NCBI GenBank assembly: GCA_946480605.1
Contig: CAMLKW010000191.1
Span: 1 to 8,752 of the forward strand
Reading direction: 5' to 3'
From: an uncultured Roseateles sp.
GTDB lineage: Bacteria; Pseudomonadota; Gammaproteobacteria; Burkholderiales; Burkholderiaceae
Length of the DNA: 8,752 nt
The translations under genes and the position numbers were made by a program. The notes below the pieces were generated by a model, which had not been told where the DNA came from, did no database searches, and saw only the letters and a program-made list of their open reading frames with translations. Numbering within the stretch: position 1 is the first letter of the stretch; every line of letters begins with the position of its first letter. This document shows positions 1 through 6,799 of this stretch, piece after piece.

Positions 1-1
1 C

Positions 2-472
<471 letters not shown>

Positions 473-484
473 ACCCGCAGGGGC

Positions 485-514
485 TGGTCAGCCGCAAGGA
501 ATGCTGTATAAAAT
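485..514 (+). promoter_or_regulatory. Predicted sigma-70 promoter overlapping the LexA site
   Basis: TGGTCA at 485-490 matches the -35 consensus at 4 of 6 positions. TAAAAT at 509-514 matches the -10 consensus at 5 of 6. The spacer is 18 bp. The -10 element lies inside the LexA-like palindrome, the usual arrangement for a LexA-repressed gene. A start of transcription near 520 would leave a leader of about 20 nt that includes the GAGGAG ribosome binding site at 529-534. The -35 element is weak, so exact placement is inference. Confidence 0.55.
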
Positions 515-523
515 TACAGCATT
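500..523. promoter_or_regulatory. LexA operator (SOS box)
   Basis: A perfect inverted repeat, AATGCTGTA (500-508) and TACAGCATT (515-523), is separated by the AT-only spacer TAAAAT. Its core is CTGT (504-507), eight bases, then ACAG (516-519). This is exactly the CTGT-N8-ACAG LexA consensus of gamma- and betaproteobacteria, including the preferred AT-rich centre. About 15 of 20 positions match the extended E. coli consensus. It sits 18 bases upstream of the ATG of a small ORF and overlaps a -10-like element. A hairpin terminator for argG is the alternative reading, but the stem is AT-rich and lacks a proper T-run. Confidence 0.8.
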
Positions 524-541
524 CGTTTGAGGAGCCCGACC

Positions 542-622
542 ATGCCCAGCCCCTACCGCCAGAACTACGTCCCCGGCCGCCCGCTGCCCCGCTGGCTGCA
601 GCACATCCTGCGCTGGCTCTGA
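542..622 (+). CDS. Putative SOS-induced small protein, 26 residues
   Basis: The ORF starts at ATG 542 and ends at TGA 620-622. Evidence that it is real: a strong ribosome binding site GAGGAG (529-534) with 7 nt spacing; G or C at the third position of all 26 sense codons, like the neighbouring genes; and a LexA operator with promoter immediately upstream. The product begins MPSPYRQNYV and ends PRWLQHILRWL. It is basic (four Arg, one His, no Asp or Glu) and rich in Trp, Tyr and Pro. The last dozen residues could form a short amphipathic, membrane-seeking helix. I do not recognise it as a known family. A function such as an SOS-induced membrane-active peptide (as TisB is in E. coli) or a regulator of a larger protein is speculation. 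It ends 4 nt from the stop codon of the convergent ligase gene. Confidence 0.6.
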   Translation: MPSPYRQNYVPGRPLPRWLQHILRWL

Positions 623-626
623 GGGC

Positions 627-1454
627 TCAGAACTCGTCGGCCGCGCGGACGAAGCTCGCAAACCGCGGCTTGCCGCCGGGCGTCACGTCCCGGTAGCGGT
701 AGGTGATGGTCGCCCCGACCGGCGGCGGCTGTCGGCGCTGGGCCTCGCTGAAGCCCGTGCCCAGCCTGAAGCGCACGCCGTCTGACGTCTGCACCTCCAA
801 CGCACCCAGCATGCCGGCGAAACGGCCCTTGCCGGGCTCGTGGCCAACCACCACCGCTTCCGCGTCTGCCTGGGACTTCAGCTTCAGCAGCAGGTCGCTG
901 CGGCCCGACGCCAATGGGGCGTCGGCGCGGTGCAGCATCAAACCCTCGCCACCTGCGTCCACCACGCGCTTCAGTTGCGCACGCAATTCAGCGTTCGATC
1001 GGAAACGCTGCTGCTCGACGGGCACGACGATGTCACTCGCCAGCGTCTTGAGCCTCTCGGCGCGTTGCTCGAAGCGGCCCTCACCGGCCGGCAGCTCGAA
1101 AACGCGGTAGGTGATGCGGCGCCACTCGGCATCGACCGGTTCGGCCCGCCTCACGGCGCCCGACAGTTCATCGAAGCGGCGCCGTCCCATCCACAGCTCG
1201 CCGTCCAGTGGCGTCTTCGGCAGCGCGGCGAGAAACCAGGCCGGCACCGTCACCGTGCGGCCACTGCGAAAACGCAGCGCCTGGCCATCCCACAGCGCCC
1301 GGACGCCATCCAGCTTTTCGCTGACGAGATAGGGCGTCGGGTCGATGCCCGCAGGGGCGCTCTTCGCCAGCAGCGGCTCCAGCGCCAGCGCCGGAACACC
1401 CAGGCCGCCCAGCCAGGCCAGCAGCACGCGCCGGCTCCATGTCTTTCCGCTCAT
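627..1454 (-). CDS. ATP-dependent DNA ligase, Lig E type, exported (Tat-like signal)
   Basis: Predicted to seal nicks in duplex DNA through a lysine-AMP intermediate. The 275-residue product has the minimal two-domain Lig E layout. Motif I is EKLDG with nucleophile K47. Motif III is LDGELW (83-88), and VFELP (118-122) is motif IIIa. Motif IV is EGLML (170-174) and motif V is LLKLK (189-193). A C-terminal OB domain spans roughly 195-275. The N-terminus SRRVLLAWLGG followed by PALA resembles a twin-arginine signal, so the enzyme is probably periplasmic or extracellular; Lig E proteins are known for such leaders. I chose the start at 1454 because GGGAGG lies 6 nt upstream (1461-1466) and it opens directly into the signal. 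An in-frame ATG at 1490 lacks a comparable site. It lies 74 bases downstream of murB on the same strand and may share its transcript. Confidence 0.9.
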   Translation of the reverse strand: MSGKTWSRRVLLAWLGGLGVPALALEPLLAKSAPAGIDPTPYLVSEKLDGVRALWDGQALRFRSGRTVTVPAWFLAALPKTPLDGELWMGRRRFDELSGAVRRAEPVDAEWRRITYRVFELPAGEGRFEQRAERLKTLASDIVVPVEQQRFRSNAELRAQLKRVVDAGGEGLMLHRADAPLASGRSDLLLKLKSQADAEAVVVGHEPGKGRFAGMLGALEVQTSDGVRFRLGTGFSEAQRRQPPPVGATITYRYRDVTPGGKPRFASFVRAADEF

Positions 1455-1528
1455 CGCCGCCCTCCCGCAGGAACCGAAGGCAGCCATCATCCGGCTCGCC
1501 TGCGGTCAGCGAGCGGCAGGATTCACCT

Positions 1529-2602
1529 TCAGACGACGACCGGCTCCGGCTCCAGCCGGATGCCGAAGCGCCCGTAGACGCTCTCCTGGATCGCCCGCGC
1601 CAGCGTGACGACCTCGGCGCCACGCGCCTCGCCCTTGTTGACCAGCACCAGCGCCTGCTTGTCGTAGACCGCCGCGCCACCCACCGCCTTGCCCTTCCAG
1701 CCGCAGGCGTCGATCATCCAGCCGGCGGCAAGCTTCACGCTGCCGTCGGGCATGGGGTAGTGCACGATGCCGGGGTCGCGGCCGATGATGTCCTTGCACT
1801 GTTCGGCGGTGACGACCGGGTTCTTGAAGAAGCTGCCCGCGTTGCCGACGACGGCCGGATCCGGCAGCTTGGCGCGGCGCACGGCGACGATCCAGTCGAA
1901 GATCTGGCGCGCATCGGGCGCCGCGATGCCGGTCTCGGCCATCTTGCGCTCGATCTCCAGGTAGCCCAGCACCGGCTGCCACGGCTTGGGCAGCCGAAAG
2001 CGCACCTGCGTGATGACGCTCTTGCCCGCCAGCCCACCGAAGTCGCTGTGCTTGAACACGCTATCGCGATAGCCGAAGCGGCAGACCTCCGCCGGCAGCA
2101 GCGCCGGCCGGCCAGTGACGAGATCCATGACCTCCACCGCCTCCAGCCGGTCCTTGACCTCGATGCCATAGGCGCCGATGTTCTGAACCGGCGCCGCGCC
2201 CACGGTGCCCGGGATCAAGGCCATGTTCTCCAGCCCGGGGTAGTCATGGTCCAGCGTCCACTGCACCAGCTCATGCCAGACGACGCCGGCGCCGGCCTCG
2301 ACGATCCAGGCATCGGCGCGCTCCTCCAGCAGCCGGATGCCGGGGATCTCCACCTTCAGCACGACGGCCTCCACGTCCCGGGTCAGGACCAGGTTGCTGC
2401 CGCCCCCCAGAACGAACTTGGGCGCGCGGCCCAGTTCCGGATGATCCACGATGCGGCGCACGTCGGCGGCCTCGCGAACACGGACCAGCCGCTTGGCGAC
2501 GGCAGGCAGGCCGAAGGTGTTGTAGGGCTTGAGATTGACGTCGGCCTCGATTCGAAGGGGAATCGGCACTCCGTTCGAGGGGGTCTGTTGCTGCGTGGAC
2601 AT
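1529..2602 (-). CDS. murB: UDP-N-acetylenolpyruvoylglucosamine reductase
   Basis: FAD-dependent cytoplasmic enzyme that reduces UDP-GlcNAc-enolpyruvate with NADPH to UDP-MurNAc, the second committed step of peptidoglycan synthesis. The product is 357 residues. The N-terminal FAD-binding domain carries LKPYNTFG (24-31), GGGSN (66-70) and the long signature starting [15 protein letters not shown] (132-146). The substrate domain has FGYRDS with R179. The catalytic serine is in GSFFKNP (S257), and the C-terminal glutamate is in RLEPE (E351). These correspond to R159, S229 and E325 of E. coli MurB, and the type I (E. coli-like) layout fits. The ATG at 2602 has no clear ribosome binding site. A GTG at codon 12 is possible; it would shorten the protein without touching the conserved LKPYNTFG. 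Divergent from yajQ. Confidence 0.97.
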   Translation of the reverse strand: MSTQQQTPSNGVPIPLRIEADVNLKPYNTFGLPAVAKRLVRVREAADVRRIVDHPELGRAPKFVLGGGSNLVLTRDVEAVVLKVEIPGIRLLEERADAWIVEAGAGVVWHELVQWTLDHDYPGLENMALIPGTVGAAPVQNIGAYGIEVKDRLEAVEVMDLVTGRPALLPAEVCRFGYRDSVFKHSDFGGLAGKSVITQVRFRLPKPWQPVLGYLEIERKMAETGIAAPDARQIFDWIVAVRRAKLPDPAVVGNAGSFFKNPVVTAEQCKDIIGRDPGIVHYPMPDGSVKLAAGWMIDACGWKGKAVGGAAVYDKQALVLVNKGEARGAEVVTLARAIQESVYGRFGIRLEPEPVVV

Positions 2603-2640
2603 GGGAAAATTTTCGCAGACGCTTTCACCTCAGTTTTCAA
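2603..2640. promoter_or_regulatory. Short divergent murB/yajQ intergenic region
   Basis: Only 38 bases separate the start codons of murB (minus) and yajQ (plus). The segment has an AT-rich patch including AAAATTTT (2607-2614) in otherwise GC-rich DNA, which could serve one or both promoters. Neither gene has a recognisable Shine-Dalgarno sequence at normal spacing. Promoters must overlap each other or extend into the coding sequences. I could not place -35/-10 elements with confidence. Confidence 0.4.
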
Positions 2641-3129
2641 ATGCCCAGCTTCGACACCGTTCTCGAACCCGACCACGTCAAGATCCGCAATGGCGTGGAC
2701 AACAGCATCAAGGAAATCGGCACCCGTTTCGACTTCAAGGGCACCGGCGCCAAGGTCGAGCTGAAGGACAAAGAAATCCACAGCATCGGCGACAGCGAAT
2801 TCCAGCTGGAGCAGATCGAAGCGGTGCTGTACGGCAAGCTGACCAAGCAGGACGTGGTCATCAGCTTCCTCGACAAACAGGAGAAGGTCGAGAAGCTCGG
2901 CGGCGACAAGGTGCGACAGGTCTACAAGATCAAGGAAGGCATCGAGGCGACGCTGGCCAAGAAGATCGTCGCCTCGCTGAAGGAGAGCAAGCTCAAGGTG
3001 CAGGCCAGCATCCAGGGCGACGCCGTCCGCGTGACCGGCAAGAACCGCGACGACCTGCAGACGGCCATCGCGCACCTGAAGAAGAGCTTCAGCGACACGC
3101 CGCTGACCTACAACAACTTCCGCGACTGA
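2641..3129 (+). CDS. yajQ: YajQ family nucleotide-binding protein
   Basis: A 162-residue cytoplasmic protein of the YajQ (DUF520/UPF0234) family, close to the 163 residues of E. coli YajQ. Members have two ferredoxin-like domains. Some, such as the Xanthomonas homologue, bind cyclic di-GMP and regulate transcription. Signatures are the start MPSFDTV, VDNSIKE..TRFDFKG near residues 20-38, then [30 protein letters not shown] (about 116-145), and the terminal NNFRD. The start matches the family start exactly, although no clear ribosome binding site precedes it. The next gene begins 1 nt after its stop. Family assignment is secure; the signalling role in this organism is inference. Confidence 0.96.
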   Translation: MPSFDTVLEPDHVKIRNGVDNSIKEIGTRFDFKGTGAKVELKDKEIHSIGDSEFQLEQIEAVLYGKLTKQDVVISFLDKQEKVEKLGGDKVRQVYKIKEGIEATLAKKIVASLKESKLKVQASIQGDAVRVTGKNRDDLQTAIAHLKKSFSDTPLTYNNFRD

Positions 3130-3130
3130 C

Positions 3131-3778
3131 ATGTGCCCTGCCCGGCTCCTGCCGTCCCTGCTGCTGGGACTGGCCCTGGCGTCACCCGCCTGGGCGCAGC
3201 AGGTCCAGCTCAACGGCATGATGGGTGGGCGCTTCGCGCTGCTGCTGATCGACGGTGAGCCCCGCACCGTGGCAGTAGGCACCACCGTCAACAGTGTGCG
3301 GCTGGTCGCGCTGGAGGAAGGCCGCGCGATCGTGGAGATCGGCGGGCGCCGGCAGGCATTGATGCTGGGGGCCGCTCCGGCCCGTGTGGTCTCCAACACG
3401 CCAGCAGCGCGTCGCCAGATCATGATGCCCATGGGGCCGGGCGGCCATTTCACGACCATGGGCTTGATCAACGGCCAGGTCACGACCTTCCTGGTCGACA
3501 CCGGCGCCACTGTCATCTCCATCGGCCAGATCGAGGCCGACAAGCTGGGGCTGCGCTATCTGCACGGCAAACGCGTGACGACGCAGACCGCCAACGGCGC
3601 CGTGCCGGCCTACCTGATCGAGCTGGCCAGAGTGCGCATCGGCGACGTGGAGGTGCGCGACGTGCCGGCCATCGTCATCCCCGGCCAGATCAGCCATGTG
3701 CTGCTGGGCAACAGCTTTCTGAACCGCTTCCAGATGCGTCGCGAGAACGATGTCATGACCTTGGAACTGCGCTACTGA
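3131..3778 (+). CDS. Secreted retropepsin-like aspartic protease (clan AA)
   Basis: A 215-residue predicted exported protein. The signal peptide is MCPARLLPSLLLGLALA with probable cleavage after AWA (residue 22). A basic, low-complexity linker runs to about residue 100. The protease-like domain at about 103-215 has the active-site motif LVDTGATVISI (Asp123 in DTGA), a central segment VTTQTANGAVPAY, and LLGNSFLNRF (191-200), the second hallmark of the single-domain retropepsin-like (TIGR02281-type) family. Such proteins probably work as dimers in the periplasm; the substrate is unknown. The ATG is 1 nt after the yajQ stop and has no ribosome binding site of its own, so translation is probably coupled to yajQ. 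The family call is strong, the proteolytic activity is inferred. Confidence 0.88.
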   Translation: MCPARLLPSLLLGLALASPAWAQQVQLNGMMGGRFALLLIDGEPRTVAVGTTVNSVRLVALEEGRAIVEIGGRRQALMLGAAPARVVSNTPAARRQIMMPMGPGGHFTTMGLINGQVTTFLVDTGATVISIGQIEADKLGLRYLHGKRVTTQTANGAVPAYLIELARVRIGDVEVRDVPAIVIPGQISHVLLGNSFLNRFQMRRENDVMTLELRY

Positions 3779-3846
3779 CCCGGAGGACGCACCGCGTCAG
3801 AGGGTTCTGCAAGAATCCGACAGCTTCCCCACCGTCGGCCTGCCAG

Positions 3847-6648
3847 ATGACCCGCCTGTCCACTTCGTTTTCCGTACTGTTGGCAAGTCTGCTGATGGCC
3901 GCTGCGGCGCACGCCCAGGACGCGGCCAAGGCCGCCCGCTTTTACGAAGATGCGCTGCAGCGCTACGAGAAGCGAGACTTGTCGGGGGCGATCATCCAGC
4001 TCAAGAACGCGCTGCAGGCCGACAAGAACCAGCTCTCCGTACATGTGCTGCTGGGCAAGGCATTGCTGGCGGACAGTCAACCCGCTGCCGCGGAGGTCGC
4101 TTTCGCCGACGCATTGCGGTTGGGTGTCAGCCGCGTCGAGGTCGTGGTGCCGCTGGCCATGGCACTCAACGCGCAGGGCCGGCAACCGCTGATGCTGGAC
4201 GACCCGCGACTGTCTCCAGCGGGGCTGCCGTCGAGCGTGCAGCAACCGCTGCTTCTAGAGCGTGCGCTGGCGCAGTCTGACCTGGGCAACATCAAGGCCG
4301 CGATGGCCTCAATCATGGAGGCGCGAGCCATCAATCCCGGCACGCCTGACAGCTGGATAGCCGAGATTCCGCTACGCGTGCGGACCCGCCAGTTCACTGA
4401 AGCCCTCGCCGCAGCAGACCAAGCCCTGAAGCTTGCACCGGACAACCCCGAAGCTCTGTACCAGCGTGGCGCGGCACTGCATGCGATGGGGCAGGTCAGC
4501 CAAGCCCTGGCGACCTACGACAAAGTGGTGCAGGGCAGCCCCCGACACGCCGAGACGCGATTGGCGCGCGCAGGCCTCTACGTTGACCTGCAACGCAACG
4601 CGGAAGCGACCGCCGAAGTCGCGGAGTTGCTCAAGTTCAAGCCCCGGGATCCCCGCGGCACCTACCTGCAGTCCCTGCTTGCCGAGCGCGCCGGCAAGAG
4701 CGCGGAATCCAAGAAGCTGCTGAAGTCGCTCACCGAGTTGCTGGATCCAGTGCCCATCGAGCACATCCGATTCCGCCCCCAGTTGCTGATGCTCAACGGC
4801 CTGGCCCACTTTGGTTTGGGCGAACTCGAAAAGGCAAAGCCTTATCTGGAAATGGCCTCACGGCAGCAGGCGGGCAACCCATTGAACAAGCTGCTCGCGC
4901 AAATCGCGTTGACCGAGTCCAACCCGAGTCGGGCCCTGGAAGTGCTTGAACCCTACGTGAAGGTCAGGCCAAGCGACCCCCAGGCGTTGATGATGTTGGC
5001 ATCAACCTACATGCAGCAGGGGCGTCATGAGCGCGCTGCGGCGCTGATGCAGGACGCCCTGAAGTCCAACGATGCCGCGGAGTATCGGAGTGTGCTTGGC
5101 ATGTCCATGCTCCAAAGCGGCAAGAACGCGCAGGCCACCAGCGAACTCTCCAAAGCCTACAAACAGAATCCAGCACAGTTGTCCACGGGAATGTCTCTGG
5201 TCATCGCACAACTGCGGGAGGGCCAGACCGCGAAGGCCCTCGCTCTGGCCGAGACGCTCGCTCGCAACCATCCCGAGAATGCCAGCGTGTTGATGATCCA
5301 GGCCTACGCCAAGGCCCAGCACCGGGATGTCGCCGGTGCTCGACTCGGCTACGAGAAGGCGCTGAAGCTGGCGCCATCGTTGACCGACGCCGAACTCGGG
5401 CTGGCTCGCCTGGACGCCGCCGCGAAGGACTACGAGACAGCGAACCGCCGCTTGCGCGGCCTGCTCAAGAACAACGAACGCAATGCCGGGTTCCTCTTCG
5501 AGATGGCGCTGCTGCACGAGCAATGGGGCAAGGACGATGAGGCGCTCAAATGGCTGGAGAGCGCCGTCGATGCGAGCAGCCAGCGGGAAACGCGGGCCAA
5601 CTTTGCGCTGACCGCCTGGCATCTGCGCAAGAACAACCCGGCACGTGCCGTCGAAGCTGCCAAGAGCCTGCTGGCCAAGCTGCCTGAGGATGTCGAAGCC
5701 TTGCAAGCCTACGCGGCCGCACAGGCTGCAAACGGTGATATCGGCGGCGCCAAGGCCACACTGACCAATGCTTCGCGCCGCGCCGCGTTCGACACGCAGC
5801 GTCTCGTGGACATTGCCCGGCAGCAACTGCTCGCCAAGGATCTGGCCGGCGCTGCCTACAGCCTGGACAAGGCTCTGTCCGGCACCCCCAACGACGTGTC
5901 CGCCCTGGCCATGTTCGCGAGCGTTGAACTGTCACGTGGGGACGCAGTCAAGTCCGAACAGTACGCGCGGCAGGTCATCACCGCTGCGCCCAACTCGGCC
6001 ACGGGCTACTACCTGCTGTCCGAGGCTGCTACGCGCCGAGGACAAGGTGCAACCGCGCTCGATGCGCTGCGCAAAGCCCACGGCCTGGAAAAGTCAGGCT
6101 CAAGCCTGGCCAGGCTGCTGCACGCAATGGCCCTGCAAGGTCAGGTGAAGAGTGCTCACGACCTCGCGAATGCCTGGATCCAGAAGTTCCCGCAGGACAC
6201 CGTGGCTCGCAGCGCGCTGGCGGAATCCCTGGTCCGGCAGCGCGACTTTTCGGGAGCGCGCAAGCAATACAACGCCATCCTGGAGATCACGCCCACTGAC
6301 CCAAACACGATAAACAATCTCGCCAACACGCTGATCGAGTTGAAGGATGCGCAGGCCGTGGAGATTGCGGAACGCGGGCTGAAGCTCGCACCGGGCAGCG
6401 TCACGCTGCTGGACACGGCTGGCTGGGCGCAGCACCGCCTGGGCAGTGGCGAGCGTGCACTCCTGCTCCTTCGCGAGGCACGGCTGCGTGCGCCAAGCAA
6501 CCTCGACGTCAAGTACCACCTAGCGGCAGCCTTGGCCAAAGCCGGACGCCTTGCCGAGGCTCGTGCCGAACTGACAACGGCGTTGCAGAGTGGCGTGAAC
6601 TTCGCCTCGGCCGATGAAGCCAGGAAGCTCCTGGGCACCCTCAACTGA
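3847..6648 (+). CDS. prsT: PEP-CTERM system TPR-repeat protein PrsT-like
   Basis: A 933-residue exported protein made almost entirely of tetratricopeptide repeats. The signal peptide MTRLSTSFSVLLASLLMAAAAHA ends in AHA, followed by QDAAKAARFYEDAL. Repeats run from about residue 25 to the end; examples are DLSGAIIQLKNAL, ALKLAPDNPEALYQRGAALHAMG, and the closing NNLANTLIELKD with LDTAGWAQHRLG and KYHLAAALAKAGRLAEARAEL. Length, order and the conserved first and last repeats match PrsT (TIGR02917), which co-occurs with exosortase and PEP-CTERM proteins. It likely scaffolds export or assembly of surface protein or polysaccharide. Many PrsT proteins are lipoproteins, but here there is no lipobox cysteine, so a soluble periplasmic form is predicted. 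The start has no clear ribosome binding site, but no other in-frame start lies close upstream. It sits 68 bases after the protease gene and 151 before a PEP-CTERM gene. Confidence 0.87.
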   Translation: MTRLSTSFSVLLASLLMAAAAHAQDAAKAARFYEDALQRYEKRDLSGAIIQLKNALQADKNQLSVHVLLGKALLADSQPAAAEVAFADALRLGVSRVEVVVPLAMALNAQGRQPLMLDDPRLSPAGLPSSVQQPLLLERALAQSDLGNIKAAMASIMEARAINPGTPDSWIAEIPLRVRTRQFTEALAAADQALKLAPDNPEALYQRGAALHAMGQVSQALATYDKVVQGSPRHAETRLARAGLYVDLQRNAEATAEVAELLKFKPRDPRGTYLQSLLAERAGKSAESKKLLKSLTELLDPVPIEHIRFRPQLLMLNGLAHFGLGELEKAKPYLEMASRQQAGNPLNKLLAQIALTESNPSRALEVLEPYVKVRPSDPQALMMLASTYMQQGRHERAAALMQDALKSNDAAEYRSVLGMSMLQSGKNAQATSELSKAYKQNPAQLSTGMSLVIAQLREGQTAKALALAETLARNHPENASVLMIQAYAKAQHRDVAGARLGYEKALKLAPSLTDAELGLARLDAAAKDYETANRRLRGLLKNNERNAGFLFEMALLHEQWGKDDEALKWLESAVDASSQRETRANFALTAWHLRKNNPARAVEAAKSLLAKLPEDVEALQAYAAAQAANGDIGGAKATLTNASRRAAFDTQRLVDIARQQLLAKDLAGAAYSLDKALSGTPNDVSALAMFASVELSRGDAVKSEQYARQVITAAPNSATGYYLLSEAATRRGQGATALDALRKAHGLEKSGSSLARLLHAMALQGQVKSAHDLANAWIQKFPQDTVARSALAESLVRQRDFSGARKQYNAILEITPTDPNTINNLANTLIELKDAQAVEIAERGLKLAPGSVTLLDTAGWAQHRLGSGERALLLLREARLRAPSNLDVKYHLAAALAKAGRLAEARAELTTALQSGVNFASADEARKLLGTLN

Positions 6649-6658
6649 GGGGGACGAA

Positions 6659-6708
6659 GCGACTCATTTTGCGTCGAAGCTTCTTACACTTGGTTCTACT
6701 TGAGTCGC
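6659..6708. repeat. 8-bp inverted repeat, possible activator site
   Basis: GCGACTCA (6659-6666) and TGAGTCGC (6701-6708) are perfect inverted copies separated by 34 bases. The interval contains the palindrome GAAGCTTC (6676-6683). The pair lies about 70-120 bases upstream of the predicted sigma-54 start, a normal distance for an enhancer-binding protein. There is no T-run, so a terminator for the upstream gene is unlikely. The function is inference. Confidence 0.4.
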
Positions 6709-6717
6709 ACTTCAACC
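6688..6717 (+). repeat. Helically phased ACTT direct repeats
   Basis: ACTTGGTTC (from 6688), ACTTGAGTC (from 6698) and ACTTCAACC (from 6709) begin 10 and 11 bases apart, one turn of DNA. Repeats so spaced can present the same face to a protein. The third copy is degenerate and the motif is short, so chance is possible. Confidence 0.3.
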
Positions 6718-6730
6718 CCTAAGTGGTTGA
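6712..6730. repeat. 6-bp inverted repeat upstream of the sigma-54 promoter
   Basis: TCAACC (6712-6717) and GGTTGA (6725-6730) are inverted copies with a 7-base spacer. They lie about 20 bases upstream of the -24 element. The site could be an operator or part of an activator site; the arms are short. Confidence 0.3.
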
Positions 6731-6750
6731 TCAGTTTGGAATTTTAGGAC

Positions 6751-6765
6751 TGGCACATACGTTGC
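6751..6765 (+). promoter_or_regulatory. Sigma-54 (RpoN) -24/-12 promoter
   Basis: TGGCAC (6751-6756), five bases, then TTGC (6762-6765) matches the sigma-54 consensus TGGCAC-N5-TTGC exactly. The invariant GG (6752-6753) and GC (6764-6765) are separated by exactly 10 bases. Transcription would start near 6777, giving a leader of about 23 nt with the ribosome binding site GAGGA at 6789-6793 upstream of the PEP-CTERM gene. Sigma-54 promoters need an ATP-driven activator; PrsR is the expected type for PEP-CTERM systems, but it is not encoded in the window. Confidence 0.82.
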
Positions 6766-6799
6766 TTCGCCAGAGCGACAAGATCAACGAGGAACACCG

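Noticed and set aside
500..530. The AATGCTGTA/TACAGCATT hairpin as a terminator of argG
   Set aside because: The stem is AT-rich and the following sequence CGTTTGAGG is not a T-run, while the core fits the LexA consensus exactly and sits on a promoter. A double role cannot be fully excluded.
1455..1490. Earlier ATG (1490) as the ligase start
   Set aside because: It has no good ribosome binding site and adds 12 residues before a well-formed export signal; ATG 1454 has GGGAGG at 6 nt spacing.
1494..1514. GCTCGC/GCGAGC inverted repeat between murB and the ligase
   Set aside because: Six-base arms with a 9-base loop and no T-run on either strand; too weak to call a terminator.
840..1577. 245-codon plus-strand open frame across the ligase gene
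   Set aside because: Antisense shadow of the Lig E gene; no recognisable domain, composition Gln/Arg/Ala-rich, and no ribosome binding site seen.
1439..2764. 441-codon plus-strand open frame opposite murB and the ligase
   Set aside because: It lies antisense to murB and the ligase, both of which have full sets of conserved motifs. The translation is His/Asp/Ala/Arg-rich low complexity typical of the reverse of high-GC genes.
3785..3797. GACGC-ACC-GCGTC mini-hairpin after the protease gene
   Set aside because: Five-base stem, three-base loop and no T-run; likely chance in GC-rich DNA.
5002..5826. 274-codon minus-strand open frame inside the TPR gene
   Set aside because: Shadow of a long repetitive high-GC gene; the opposite strand encodes clear TPR repeats throughout.
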